From assembly GCA_030831085.1 (NCBI GenBank), contig JAURLT010000154.1:1-47957 (forward strand): a stretch of DNA of 47,957 bases, read 5' to 3'. The translations under genes were made by a program, and so were the position numbers. Every line of letters starts with the position of its first letter. The first letter of the stretch is position 1. Origin of the DNA: Gammaproteobacteria bacterium. Lineage in GTDB: Bacteria; Pseudomonadota; Gammaproteobacteria; Steroidobacterales; Steroidobacteraceae. Below the pieces are notes generated by a model. It was not told the DNA's origin, made no database searches, and was given only the letters and a program-made list of their open reading frames with translations. Below, in pieces: positions 7,861 through 15,233 of this stretch.

Positions 7861-8958
7861 ATGTCGCTATCCGACGTTACCGTCAAGAGCCTCCGCCCCA
7901 AGGCTGGAGACTACTGGCGAGCCGATACCAACGCCAAGGGCGAAAACCCACACTCTTTGTACCTCCGAGTAAGGGCTACGGGCAAGAAGGTCTGGGTCCT
8001 ACGTCGCATGCGCGACGGCAAGCTGACCAACGTCACCCTTGGACGGTACCCGGCACTCACGCTCAACAAGGCCCGGAAGAAAGCACGCGACATCCTCGAG
8101 GGAACCGCCGATCCAAAGAGCCTAAAGGCCGTCGCAGACGAGTGGTTCACAATGAGAATCCGGGGCAAATATCGTCGCCCTCGTCAGGTGCTCCACTACC
8201 TTGACCACATTCCCGCAACGATAGGGGCAAAACTCATTCACGATGTTGACCGCCGCGAGATTCACCGTGAACTGGTCAACTACGCTCAGACTCGTGGACC
8301 CGTAGCAGCGGCGCGGTTTTTGGCAATTTATAAACAGATGTTCCAGTACGCAGCCGCTGCCGGATACCTCCCCGACTCTCCGCTCTCACAGATGACCGCG
8401 AGGGACATTGGCTATGTCGAGAGGCCCCGTGACCGAGTGTTAAGCGACAACGAGATCAGGGCGATCTGGATTACAGACAGCTCACATACGCCGTTACTTA
8501 GGTTCCTGCTGCTTACCGGCCAGCGAATCGGCGAAGCCCAGCGTATGACCTGGGGCCACGTTAACTTCGACCGCTGGGTGATCCCGAGGGAACACAGCAA
8601 GAACAAGAAGGCGCACTGGGTTGCACTGTCACCGAAAGCAATCGCCCTGCTTGAGTCGCTACCAAAGAAATCGAACCTGGTATTCGGCACCGTCAGTAAC
8701 ACGGCAGTCCAGGCATGGGTCCGCCGCTGGCAGAAAGACGCGCCGGACGCATGGACTCCTCACGACCTGCGGAGAACAATGGCGACACGCATGAATGATC
8801 TTGGCATCGGTCCGCACATCGTCGAGAAGATCCTGAATCATTCCCTGCAAGGCGTGATGGCGGTTTACAACCGCGCCGAATATGAGAAGGAGCGGATCGG
8901 AGCGATGCAGCGATGGGCCGATGAACTCGACCGCCTTCTAAAGGCTTGTCCCAAATGA
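7861..8958 (+). CDS. int: P4-type tyrosine integrase of the island
   Basis: Site-specific recombinase, 365 aa. The N-terminal DUF4102-like arm-binding domain (about 1-85) contains SLYLRVRATGKKVWVLRRMRDGK-type sequence and the LGRYPALTLNKAR motif. The catalytic domain shows Arg222 (TGQRIGEAQRM), His301 and Arg304 (HDLRRT), His327 (ILNHS) and Tyr336 (VYNRAEY). The ATG at 7861 is preferred over an in-frame GTG at 7828, which lies in the repeat boxes. The gene sits beside the left attachment site, the usual place for the integrase of such an island. Its stop overlaps the next start (ATGA). Confidence 0.95.
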   Translation: MSLSDVTVKSLRPKAGDYWRADTNAKGENPHSLYLRVRATGKKVWVLRRMRDGKLTNVTLGRYPALTLNKARKKARDILEGTADPKSLKAVADEWFTMRIRGKYRRPRQVLHYLDHIPATIGAKLIHDVDRREIHRELVNYAQTRGPVAAARFLAIYKQMFQYAAAAGYLPDSPLSQMTARDIGYVERPRDRVLSDNEIRAIWITDSSHTPLLRFLLLTGQRIGEAQRMTWGHVNFDRWVIPREHSKNKKAHWVALSPKAIALLESLPKKSNLVFGTVSNTAVQAWVRRWQKDAPDAWTPHDLRRTMATRMNDLGIGPHIVEKILNHSLQGVMAVYNRAEYEKERIGAMQRWADELDRLLKACPK

Positions 8959-9392
8959 CTACAGACAAGAAACCGAAGATCGTCTTGCCATTCTTCATGT
9001 TCGAACGATCTCGACGACGCCCGAATACGAAGTCCAGAGATGCGTTGATTGCTTTGGACTATTGGACCCGGGTCTGGAAGATGCCGGAACCACGGCGGTG
9101 GGGCTACTCGGGCAAATTCGAGTTAGCGGTCGCCTCGGCGTGGAAACCCCACAAGGTCACGCCGGAAACCGTAAGACGCTGCCGTCGGCAGTTTCATAAG
9201 GACTGCCAGCAGATGATGCACTACTTTGCGAATTTCCTCGAGGGACTCGCAAAGACTGGCGTTGAGATGACGGTAGAAGAATTTTTCAGCGCACTTGAGA
9301 AAGGCATCTCTCAGCGGCGACGTTACCTTGAAGGAACTCAGGGATTCTACATTCGTATCTACGATCCAGAGATGAAAAAGCGGTACGGGTGA
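8955..9392 (+). CDS. Unknown basic protein coupled to the integrase
   Basis: A 145-aa product with no family I recognise. It is rich in Arg and Lys near the N-terminus (FERSRRRPNTKSRD) and has aromatic clusters (DYWTRVWKMPEPRRWGY) and a predicted helical C-terminal half. There is no signal peptide or membrane segment. The start overlaps the integrase stop by four bases, so it is likely translated from the same mRNA and could have an accessory role in recombination; this is a guess from position. Confidence 0.75.
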   Translation: MTTDKKPKIVLPFFMFERSRRRPNTKSRDALIALDYWTRVWKMPEPRRWGYSGKFELAVASAWKPHKVTPETVRRCRRQFHKDCQQMMHYFANFLEGLAKTGVEMTVEEFFSALEKGISQRRRYLEGTQGFYIRIYDPEMKKRYG

Positions 9393-9465
9393 GAGTACCA
9401 CCGAAATTCTTTACCCCATTATTTCCATCTAACGCACGCGCAACGGGCTGTATTTCATTCGCCTG

Positions 9466-9496
9466 TTGAAAGGTTTGCCAATTTGATATCTATAGT
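9466..9496 (+). promoter_or_regulatory. Putative promoter of the excisionase-replication operon
   Basis: TTGAAA (9466-9471) and TATAGT (9491-9496) are 19 bp apart in an AT-rich gap after the integrase unit. The spacing is longer than optimal, so the call is tentative. Confidence 0.4.
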
Positions 9497-9498
9497 AC

Positions 9499-9532
9499 GA
9501 CCGGACACTGAAACCACTAGAGGAGTCCGGTC
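9499..9532 (+). promoter_or_regulatory. Inverted repeat enclosing the ribosome-binding site of the excisionase gene
   Basis: GACCGGAC (9499-9506) and GTCCGGTC (9525-9532) are perfect 8-nt complements separated by 18 bases. The right arm abuts the ATG at 9533, and the Shine-Dalgarno GAGGAG overlaps the loop and right arm. It may be a protein operator just downstream of the -10 box or an RNA hairpin that limits translation. Confidence 0.5.
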
Positions 9533-9742
9533 ATGTCATTCAAGCCCCTACGAGTTCCTGTTGAGGAGGGAGCCCGCCTACTAGGCATCTCACGCCCGAC
9601 TATATTCCGCCGCATCCAACGTGGCGAGATCTCAGCGATTCGCGATGGTCGGCGCACACTGATTGCTATGTCAGAGTTAGAGCGGTACGCCGCCCTAGTC
9701 TCGTTACCACCATCGAATCCTGGCAGCGGGCGGCTCCCATGA
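9533..9742 (+). CDS. Excisionase/AlpA-like helix-turn-helix protein
   Basis: A 69-aa MerR-type HTH_17 protein: VEEGARLLGISRPTIFRRIQ forms the helix-turn-helix and wing, followed by GEISAIRDGRRTLIAMSELERY, the usual shape of excisionase-family proteins. Such proteins bend DNA at the attachment site and favour excision, and often regulate transcription. It is the first gene of a four-gene run with ATGA overlaps and has a good ribosome-binding site (GAGGAG). Confidence 0.82.
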   Translation: MSFKPLRVPVEEGARLLGISRPTIFRRIQRGEISAIRDGRRTLIAMSELERYAALVSLPPSNPGSGRLP

Positions 9743-10047
9743 CTCCCGAAATCTGTCCCGCTCAGTCGAAGAGCAAGCCCAGTCTGCGGGCGGCAATCAA
9801 CGCCAAGTGCAAAGACTGCACCTACGATCCTCTGTCGGGCGGCGGCACCTGGCGCGAACAGGTTGCACAGTGTAGTTCCGTCAACTGTCCACTCTGGCCC
9901 GTCCGTCCGGCACCAATTTCAGGGCTGTTCGCCAACCCTTGCCGTGATCCCGAGGTTGTGCCCCAGGAATGGCTCAAGTTACCTGCTGGATTGGCCGTCT
10001 CGCCCCATCCATCGGATGAACACCCGCAGGGGAATAGCAGGGTATGA
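9739..10047 (+). CDS. Phage/island-type Cys-motif protein
   Basis: A 102-aa protein of unknown function with a conserved-looking core: INAKCKDCTYDP, then GTWREQVAQC, then VNCPLWPVRP. The two CxxC-like elements and two further cysteines suggest a small zinc-binding fold. Proteins with this core occur in phages and integrated elements of proteobacteria, usually near replication genes. The start overlaps the excisionase stop, and the end overlaps the next gene by four bases. Confidence 0.75.
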   Translation: MTPEICPAQSKSKPSLRAAINAKCKDCTYDPLSGGGTWREQVAQCSSVNCPLWPVRPAPISGLFANPCRDPEVVPQEWLKLPAGLAVSPHPSDEHPQGNSRV

Positions 10048-10685
10048 CCAAGGCTCCGTCTTTCGTGATGGCATGGAAGCGGGCCTTCCTTTCGCCGGCG
10101 GGACCCAGACCGCTGACGCGATTAGTTCTGGCGGCGATGGCGATGCGGATGAAGCCAGACGGTAGCGGATGTTTCATCGGCGCTCGCGGCCTAGCCAAGT
10201 TGACCGGCCTCGATAAGAGCACCACCGCCGAACATCGAATCTTGGCGGCTGATGGTGGCTGGGTGATCCCCCCACCCAACATGCACGCACCCAAAGCGGA
10301 ATGGCTTCCGGCAATACCTCCACACGCACAAGTGTCCGGCAAAGGTGGACAGTCGGACGAAAAACAGCTGTCCGGTTCCAGGGGCCCAGCTGTCCGTGAT
10401 GAGAGGCAGAACTGTCCGGTCTCAGCAGATGAACTGTCCCGCCAGGCCGGACATATCTCCTTCTTATCTCCTTCTAATCTCCTTAATAACTCTGGAAGCG
10501 CAAAAAGCGCTCTCGGAGTTGAGGAAAAGAAACGCCTCATCCGCGATTGGGTAAATCGGCCCGACACACGTAGAACTTACGATTGCGCAAACACGGCACT
10601 ACGGGTGCCAGAGAATTGGCGCTTTGCCGGATTCGAGAACTTCGTCAAAGAGGTTTGGCGAGAAATCGAGAGGACTCCGAAATGA
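10044..10685 (+). CDS. Putative replication initiator with winged-helix N-terminus
   Basis: A 213-aa protein. Residues about 20-75 (RLVLAAMAMRMKPDGSGCFIG, then ARGLAKLTGLDKSTTAEHRIL) look like the winged-helix domain of lambda-O-type replication proteins, which read 'few conditions, many genomes' style HTH motifs. A Ser/Gly/Gln-rich linker (about 95-150) follows and a C-terminal region with RDWVNRPDTRRTYDCANTAL. The DNA encoding the linker carries an iteron array and an AT-rich tract, the layout of lambda O, where the origin lies inside the initiator gene. The role is inferred from this layout; I do not recognise a specific family. Confidence 0.6.
   Translation: MTKAPSFVMAWKRAFLSPAGPRPLTRLVLAAMAMRMKPDGSGCFIGARGLAKLTGLDKSTTAEHRILAADGGWVIPPPNMHAPKAEWLPAIPPHAQVSGKGGQSDEKQLSGSRGPAVRDERQNCPVSADELSRQAGHISFLSPSNLLNNSGSAKSALGVEEKKRLIRDWVNRPDTRRTYDCANTALRVPENWRFAGFENFVKEVWREIERTPK
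10329..10491. other. Putative replication origin: 22-bp iterons plus AT-rich tract
   Basis: TGTCC boxes start at 10369, 10391, 10413 and 10435, exactly 22 bp apart, each in the context (C/G)A(G/A)CTGTCC. A further direct copy is at 10333, and inverted copies are at 10347-10353 (GGACAGT) and 10447-10453 (CCGGACA). Immediately after comes an AT-rich pyrimidine tract with ATCTCCTT at 10455, 10466 and 10477, exactly 11 bp apart. Iterons at two-turn spacing next to an AT-rich repeat tract are the hallmarks of an initiator-bound origin with an unwinding element. It lies wholly inside the putative initiator gene. Confidence 0.65.
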
Positions 10686-10906
10686 CGGAAAACTCAACTT
10701 CGGGCGATAAGCCCGAGTCTCCGAAGTACCACCCCAGCCGGACCCCTGAGCAGTGGCGGGCGTATCACCGGGCGTACTACCGGCAACATGCAGAACGCAG
10801 GAGACAGCAGGCCAGGAACTCCTACTGGGGAAAGGTACTGGGAGATCCCTCTGGAGAACGCAGTTTGCAGGGTCTGATTAACGCGTTTTTGAGAGGAAAG
10901 TTTTAG
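10682..10906 (+). CDS. Small basic protein at the end of the replication operon
   Basis: A 74-aa protein with a Tyr/Arg/His-rich middle (WRAYHRAYYRQHAERRRQQA), of a kind seen in small phage proteins with no assigned function. The start overlaps the previous stop (ATGA), so it belongs to the same operon. The charge suggests nucleic-acid binding, which is inference only. Confidence 0.65.
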   Translation: MTENSTSGDKPESPKYHPSRTPEQWRAYHRAYYRQHAERRRQQARNSYWGKVLGDPSGERSLQGLINAFLRGKF

Positions 10907-11201
10907 CTATAGGTAATATAAACAACATGTTATGAATGGATACAAAGGTTTTCTCTAGCTTAGTATTTGACCAGGAACGTTGGCCATTTGTTGCCAGATT
11001 GGGGACCCGAAGCCCGGCGCCGAGTGTCGTCGGCTCAAGCCAGCCCAAGACCCTGCCCCTGGGGTGCCTACGGATTACGCGTTACGCCTATCTAGTGGGG
11101 AAGTAGGCTTAGCCATGCTGGGGTCAGGGGTAGGCTGAGATACCCCGACGGATGGCCCGTGTCGTGGCATCCAGTAGCGTTGCCCTCATTCCTGCTGGTG
11201 G
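10907..11201. other. Intergenic stretch, no gene seen
   Basis: The first 80 bases are AT-rich (including the palindrome AACATGTT and an inverted copy of the TTGTATCC end box within GGATACAAAGG); the rest is GC-rich. Two converging transcription units end here. I see no convincing ORF or T-tract terminator. Confidence 0.4.
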
Positions 11202-11639
11202 TCAGCCATGTGTTTCTGGCTGGTTGGTAGCGAGTCGGTTGAGACGGCGAATCGCGGTCTTGCATACGGGAAGATAGAAGGGCGCCCAAGCGGGCACCGT
11301 GAAGATGATCTCGCAGGTACTGGCATCGACCGGGATGACGCGATGACCGGTGGCCGTTACGCGGGCGACCGTCCAGCCCCAGAACTGCTCGGGCTCCCAG
11401 TCAGTGATCTGAAAAGGCAGCCACAGGCCGACGGCCGTCTGGACTCTTCCTCGGGTATCGGGTCCGATGAGGCGCGCTGGGTAATCGACGGTCCGCACGC
11501 TTGGGCCCCAGTGTGGCCACTCGTTGGTATCTGTCAGCAAGCGCCAGACGACGGATGCGGGGGCTTGAATGGGACCGCGGGTTTCGAGCACGTCGGGATG
11601 GCTCCCAGGAGTCAGTTCTTGCCGATCGTGGGGAGGCAA
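11202..11639 (-). CDS. SRPBCC-family protein (polyketide cyclase/START-like)
   Basis: A 145-aa protein with the SRPBCC opening VLETRGPIQAPASVVWRLLT, then WPHWGPSVRTVDY and the central strand WLPFQITDWEPEQFWGW. The family forms a helix-grip barrel that binds hydrophobic ligands, and activities range from cyclases to lipid transfer. No catalytic residues can be assigned. It reads towards the replication operon and follows the secreted protein after a 270-bp gap. Confidence 0.75.
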   Translation of the reverse strand: MPPHDRQELTPGSHPDVLETRGPIQAPASVVWRLLTDTNEWPHWGPSVRTVDYPARLIGPDTRGRVQTAVGLWLPFQITDWEPEQFWGWTVARVTATGHRVIPVDASTCEIIFTVPAWAPFYLPVCKTAIRRLNRLATNQPETHG

Positions 11640-11913
11640 GCGGCAACGATCTTATGACTGAAGTCGTGGATGGTAGCGGTATCCAACAGGCCTGGAAGCC
11701 AGATCTCAGGCGACCAGGGAAGTGGTTCGCCGTGAGAGCCTGGGTCGGCAACAACATCCAGATCGAAAGACGTCTGCTAACGGCCAGATGCAGACGCCTT
11801 GTAAATCAAAAAAAGGGCCCTGCGATCAGCACGGCCTCTATTAAGAAGCACGTCGCACCCGAAGATTTCAGTTGGGTGATGTTCTGTGCGTCCAGGGGGG
11901 GGGCGCGTCGATC

Positions 11914-12585
11914 CTACTTCGACGTAGCGCCACATTTCTCGTAGTAGAAATGCCCAGATGCGTCATCGGGACCGTATGGAAAGTAGAGGCCTGCGATCAG
12001 CATGCCGCCACCAAGTATGTTGTACCCGGCCCGACTCTGGCACTGTTGATGCGATGACTCACCCGTCTCGTTGTCCTTCCACGAGTGCTGAATGAGCATC
12101 TGATCCTGCAAGCCCGGCTCCAAAAGTTCAGCCTCGAGAGTGAATGACGCCTCGAAAGACCAAGGCTGGATGTCCGTAGATCCGTATATCTCGATCCCGC
12201 CTGAATTGACACAGAAATCTGATGCCGGCTCCAGAAGCACCTGCACCCAGGCCTGGTTAGGCGTCACATGTATTGCGCCGCGGCCGACCATACATTCGAC
12301 ACGACGATAGCTATAGCTACCAGGATCACTGATGTCTTCTTCGGCCCACGCACGTGTTTCGACGTACTTTCCTGAGGGCGATCGGTACTGGGTAATAGCA
12401 AAGGATCGGCAGTGCCAGCTATTCTCGTTAGGACTGTAAGTGCAGACAGCGCCATCAGCAGCTGCCGTGACTTGCTGATCACGTATTGGAAGCAAGTCAA
12501 CCCTCGCCTCGAGCCCTGCAGCGAGCGAAATCGACACAGACAGGAACGCGCTGATTGTGGCCAGCGCCAAGTATTTCTGTCGCAT
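11914..12585 (-). CDS. Secreted protein of unknown function
   Basis: A 223-aa protein with a clear signal peptide (MRQKYLALATISAFLSVSIS, cleavage near LAAGLEA). The mature part is rich in Ser, Tyr and Trp and has about six cysteines (CTYSPNENSWHC, VECMVG, DFCVNSGG, QQCQS, EKCGA), suggesting disulfides in the periplasm or outside the cell. I recognise no family. A run of nine G bases lies 11 bases beyond the stop, and an A/T run preceded by a weak GGCC stem (about 11808-11836) could end the transcript. Confidence 0.7.
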   Translation of the reverse strand: MRQKYLALATISAFLSVSISLAAGLEARVDLLPIRDQQVTAAADGAVCTYSPNENSWHCRSFAITQYRSPSGKYVETRAWAEEDISDPGSYSYRRVECMVGRGAIHVTPNQAWVQVLLEPASDFCVNSGGIEIYGSTDIQPWSFEASFTLEAELLEPGLQDQMLIQHSWKDNETGESSHQQCQSRAGYNILGGGMLIAGLYFPYGPDDASGHFYYEKCGATSK

Positions 12586-13005
12586 AGAATTGCCCCTAAT
12601 TCATGAGGCTGGTCCCGCCAGGATGAGCGGGGCGTCGACCCCATGAGCGCCATGCTAGGCCCGGCCCTCATTTCCGCCATAAGGAATAGTGGAACTGTGT
12701 TGACCGGGGTACGGAGCCAGTCGCTGGCTATTGCCAGTCACTTCTAGATCAGCGCCGGTTAAGGTCGATAGCGGAACGTGGATTCAGTCCAACCTGGCCG
12801 TCTGACATATGACTGCAATGGGTCGTTAGCTGCCGGACTGCTGCGGCGCAGCAGGATGTCGCTTAAGGGTAGGGAACAGATATCGAAGCCCAAGTCTGTA
12901 TCGGATAGGAAGTAGTCTTGGGTGCCCAACCCCCACCGACTGGCTAGTCGAGTCTGCAATTCAACCTGACCCGAGCCTTCCTTCCGCTATCTTAGGAACG
13001 GCGCA
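12586..13005. other. Intergenic stretch, no supported gene
   Basis: About 420 bases between the secreted protein and the HNH nuclease. Short minus-strand frames exist (for example 12759-12959), but they show no family pattern and lack ribosome-binding sites. It may be decayed DNA. Confidence 0.4.
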
Positions 13006-13980
13006 TCAACGGCGAACCGATTCATCGATAGGTTCCCATGTCGAGAAACCTTCGTTCGTCGCCTGCTCGTACATGGTGCGAAGGTGGTTTGCGCAGGCCT
13101 CCGGCGTCGGCCATTCTGCAAGATCAGATCGAATTCTCGGCGGCAGCTTGTCTGCGACTCCGGCCCACCTGAAATTCCTGTCTATCAAGGTCTGCATGAA
13201 ACCGGCAGTTGGGAGCGAGTCGGACTTTCGACCGTTGCATGCCCGACAGCTCAGAACCAGATTCCATGCCCGATCCTCAAGAACATAGGCCCATGGAATA
13301 ACGTGGTCGATGGCCCACGGGCCCTGGGAGTTCCCGCAGTAGAAACAGGATGCGTTGGATGCCTGTTCCACAGGGCCCCTGTAAGCCGCCGTCTTCCGCC
13401 GTGGCTGTTCGTCCGAGATCTTCTCAAACAGGCGGGGTGCCGAACTGAACGCCTGAGTAAACCTCACCCAGCCGGCAACGGCCAGATACCGAAGCAAGTC
13501 GCGGTGTGCAGCAACGAATGCCACAGCCTCAGGGGAGAGGCTTATCCCGCTGGCGCTTTCACGAAACAATACGGGTGAAACACGGTTCCGCCGAACGGTG
13601 TGAAACCGTGGGATGACATCGCGGAAAGCAAATTTCGCCACCGTGTCCAACAAGTCCTCGTAGCACGCTCGATCCCGATGCTGCAGGTCCGTTGGCACAT
13701 CGCTACCCGTGATCACCCCTTCCGCCACTAGCTTACGCAGGTACCTCATCACCACCGGGTCTTTGGACGGGTCCGTCCCTTGCCGAACGCGGTACTTGAG
13801 CGTCAGGGGCCAGTAGTAATGAACAAAGCGATCGGCCAGCTCGGCACGGCTGATCTCTTGGGCATCCGTTCCCGTGGACCGCGCCCGATCCGCAATGGCT
13901 CTCAGCAAGGCAAACTTGTAGGAATTCGTCTTCTGACCACGGGTCAGCACCTGAAAAGTCGACCTGAGTAGCGCGTCCAT
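13006..13980 (-). CDS. HNH endonuclease-domain protein
   Basis: A 324-aa protein. Residues 1-160 are largely helical (TNSYKFALLRAIADRARSTG opens a domain typical of larger HNH proteins). The C-terminal HNH module has a zinc-binding Cys212/Cys215 pair (CFYC), the catalytic DHVIPW (Asp225-His226), Asn240, and Cys245/Cys248 (CRACNGRKSD). The start at 13980 (MDALLRSTFQVL) is chosen because the longer frame runs across the divergent recombinase gene. HNH proteins of this build act in restriction or phage defence or in mobile elements; which applies here is unknown. Confidence 0.85.
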   Translation of the reverse strand: MDALLRSTFQVLTRGQKTNSYKFALLRAIADRARSTGTDAQEISRAELADRFVHYYWPLTLKYRVRQGTDPSKDPVVMRYLRKLVAEGVITGSDVPTDLQHRDRACYEDLLDTVAKFAFRDVIPRFHTVRRNRVSPVLFRESASGISLSPEAVAFVAAHRDLLRYLAVAGWVRFTQAFSSAPRLFEKISDEQPRRKTAAYRGPVEQASNASCFYCGNSQGPWAIDHVIPWAYVLEDRAWNLVLSCRACNGRKSDSLPTAGFMQTLIDRNFRWAGVADKLPPRIRSDLAEWPTPEACANHLRTMYEQATNEGFSTWEPIDESVRR

Positions 13981-14035
13981 CGGCGTTTCCGACTCTGTAG
14001 GGCTGTCTTCTGCACCAAACTGCGCGAAACCGCAA

Positions 14036-14064
14036 GTGACCCAGACGAATACTTTCCCTATAAT
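14036..14064 (+). promoter_or_regulatory. Promoter of the short tyrosine recombinase with flanking inverted repeat
   Basis: A perfect -10 box TATAAT (14059-14064) lies 17 bp after GTGACC (14036-14041), a partial -35 match. TTTCCC (14053-14058) and GGGAAA (14075-14080) form an inverted repeat around the -10 box and start region, suggesting an operator. Confidence 0.6.
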
Positions 14065-14095
14065 ATCCCTTAACGGGAAAGAATAGAGGTGTGCC

Positions 14096-14731
14096 ATGGG
14101 ACAAGTCATTGATCTGCCACGTCGCCGCAAGCGGGCCCCAATCGCCGTAAATGGGAAAGTTCCTCCAAAGCGTCGGGCCAACCGCGAGGTCCGCTCCCGC
14201 GAGTACCTGACCCCGACCGAGGTCGAGCGGCTGGTTAAGGCGGTGGGGGCTATGGGAAGGCACCCTGGGCGGGACCAGACCCTGCTGACCCTCATGTACC
14301 GGCACGGCCTGCGGGTGACGGAGGCCGTCTCCCTGCGCTGGGACCAGGTGGACCTCAAGGCGGGCCTGCTGCACGTCAATCGGCTCAAGAACGGGGTGGC
14401 TTCGACCCATCCCCTCCGGGGACCTGAGTTACGCAAGCTCCGCCAGCTGCGCCGCGACTACCCCGACAGCCCCTATCTGTTCGTCTCCGAGCGCGGAGGC
14501 CCCATGACTGCCAGCAACGTCAGGAAGCTCGTCACCCGGGCTGGGGAAACCGCCAAGCTCAAGTTCCCGGTCCATCCCCATATGCTCCGGCACGCCTGCG
14601 GTTACAAGCTGGCCAACGATGGCCACGATACCCGGGCGCTACAGCACTACCTGGGGCACAAGAACATCAACCACACGGTCCGGTATACGGAGATGGCCCC
14701 GGATCGGTTTAAGGGGTTCTGGAAGGATTGA
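14096..14731 (+). CDS. Short tyrosine recombinase (FimB/XerD-like catalytic domain)
   Basis: A 211-aa recombinase lacking the usual N-terminal core-binding domain; a basic tail (RRRKRAPIAVNGKVPPKRR) precedes the catalytic domain. The active site is complete: Arg73 (RHGLRVTEA), Lys98, His162 and Arg165 (HPHMLRHACG), His188 (YLGHKN) and Tyr197 (TVRYTEM). The size is like FimB/FimE inversion recombinases. It has its own strong promoter and an AGAGG ribosome-binding site. It is divergent from the HNH gene and lies 320 bp before the first tRNA-Phe half repeat, so it may act on those repeats; this is inference. Confidence 0.88.
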   Translation: MGQVIDLPRRRKRAPIAVNGKVPPKRRANREVRSREYLTPTEVERLVKAVGAMGRHPGRDQTLLTLMYRHGLRVTEAVSLRWDQVDLKAGLLHVNRLKNGVASTHPLRGPELRKLRQLRRDYPDSPYLFVSERGGPMTASNVRKLVTRAGETAKLKFPVHPHMLRHACGYKLANDGHDTRALQHYLGHKNINHTVRYTEMAPDRFKGFWKD

Positions 14732-15054
14732 CGAGGACCTGACGCCGTAAACCTGTGAGCGGTTGAGTCGGTACCCCTGGCCTTGGTATGTCTTTGAGGA
14801 GATCAAGGCTCCTGGGATTTTCCGCGACCCTAGAAACGGCACGCCTGGGTCTCGACCGGTCATGCTGCGTTCTGAGCTAGTCAGAAACAGACCCCCACCC
14901 ACCCGGGCGGTACACCCTGAAATCACAGACCCCGGGGGGTGTGCAGGTACCATCTACCCCCGTTCAACCGCTGGTCGTAATCCTGGTGCCGGACGACGGC
15001 TCAACCAGTAAAGTGTCTCTGATCGGGCGGACACACAGTCGATGTCTGCTATCT
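14732..15054. other. Intergenic stretch before the first tRNA-half repeat
   Basis: No supported ORF, RNA gene or T-tract terminator seen. GC-rich with short G and C runs (around 14930-14940). Confidence 0.35.
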
Positions 15055-15185
15055 GCCAGGGTCGGAATCGAACCAACGACACGCGGATTTTCAGTACAGA
15101 AGAGAGTCGGGTCTGGGGCGACCAGGTCGAAGACCGTCACGGGGTCCCGTCCAAGTCGACCGAGCCGTCCGCGGGAGCCATGGCC
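15055..15185 (-). repeat. 131-bp direct repeat, copy 1, with tRNA-Phe 3' half
   Basis: Matches 26067-26197 without gaps at a constant offset of 11,012 bp, with 11 differences. The first 45 bp and last 47 bp are identical and all differences lie in the middle (15100-15138). On the minus strand, 15055-15094 reads as the 3' half of tRNA-Phe from the anticodon loop (CTGAAAA) through a good T-arm (GTTGG-TTCGATT-CCGAC). The acceptor end is cut after CCTGGC, so no CCA remains. Confidence 0.85.
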
Positions 15186-15233
15186 TCCTACCAACTCCGA
15201 TCGGCGAAACTGCCGAATGAGGCGCACGAATGG

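Noticed and set aside
11895-11903. Run of nine G as a phase-variation switch
   Set aside because: It lies outside the coding region, 11 bases after the stop of the secreted-protein gene, so slippage would not change the protein.
11501-11944. 147-aa plus-strand ORF between the SRPBCC and secreted-protein genes
   Set aside because: It overlaps the SRPBCC gene antisense, has no ribosome-binding site and no recognisable pattern.
13981-14436. N-terminal extension of the HNH protein
   Set aside because: The extra 150 codons are antisense to the recombinase gene and look random; the ATG at 13980 starts the conserved-looking part.
15055-15094. tRNA-Phe gene
   Set aside because: Only the 3' half is present; the D-arm and 5' acceptor strand are missing and the anticodon stem does not pair. 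The same holds at 26062-26106.
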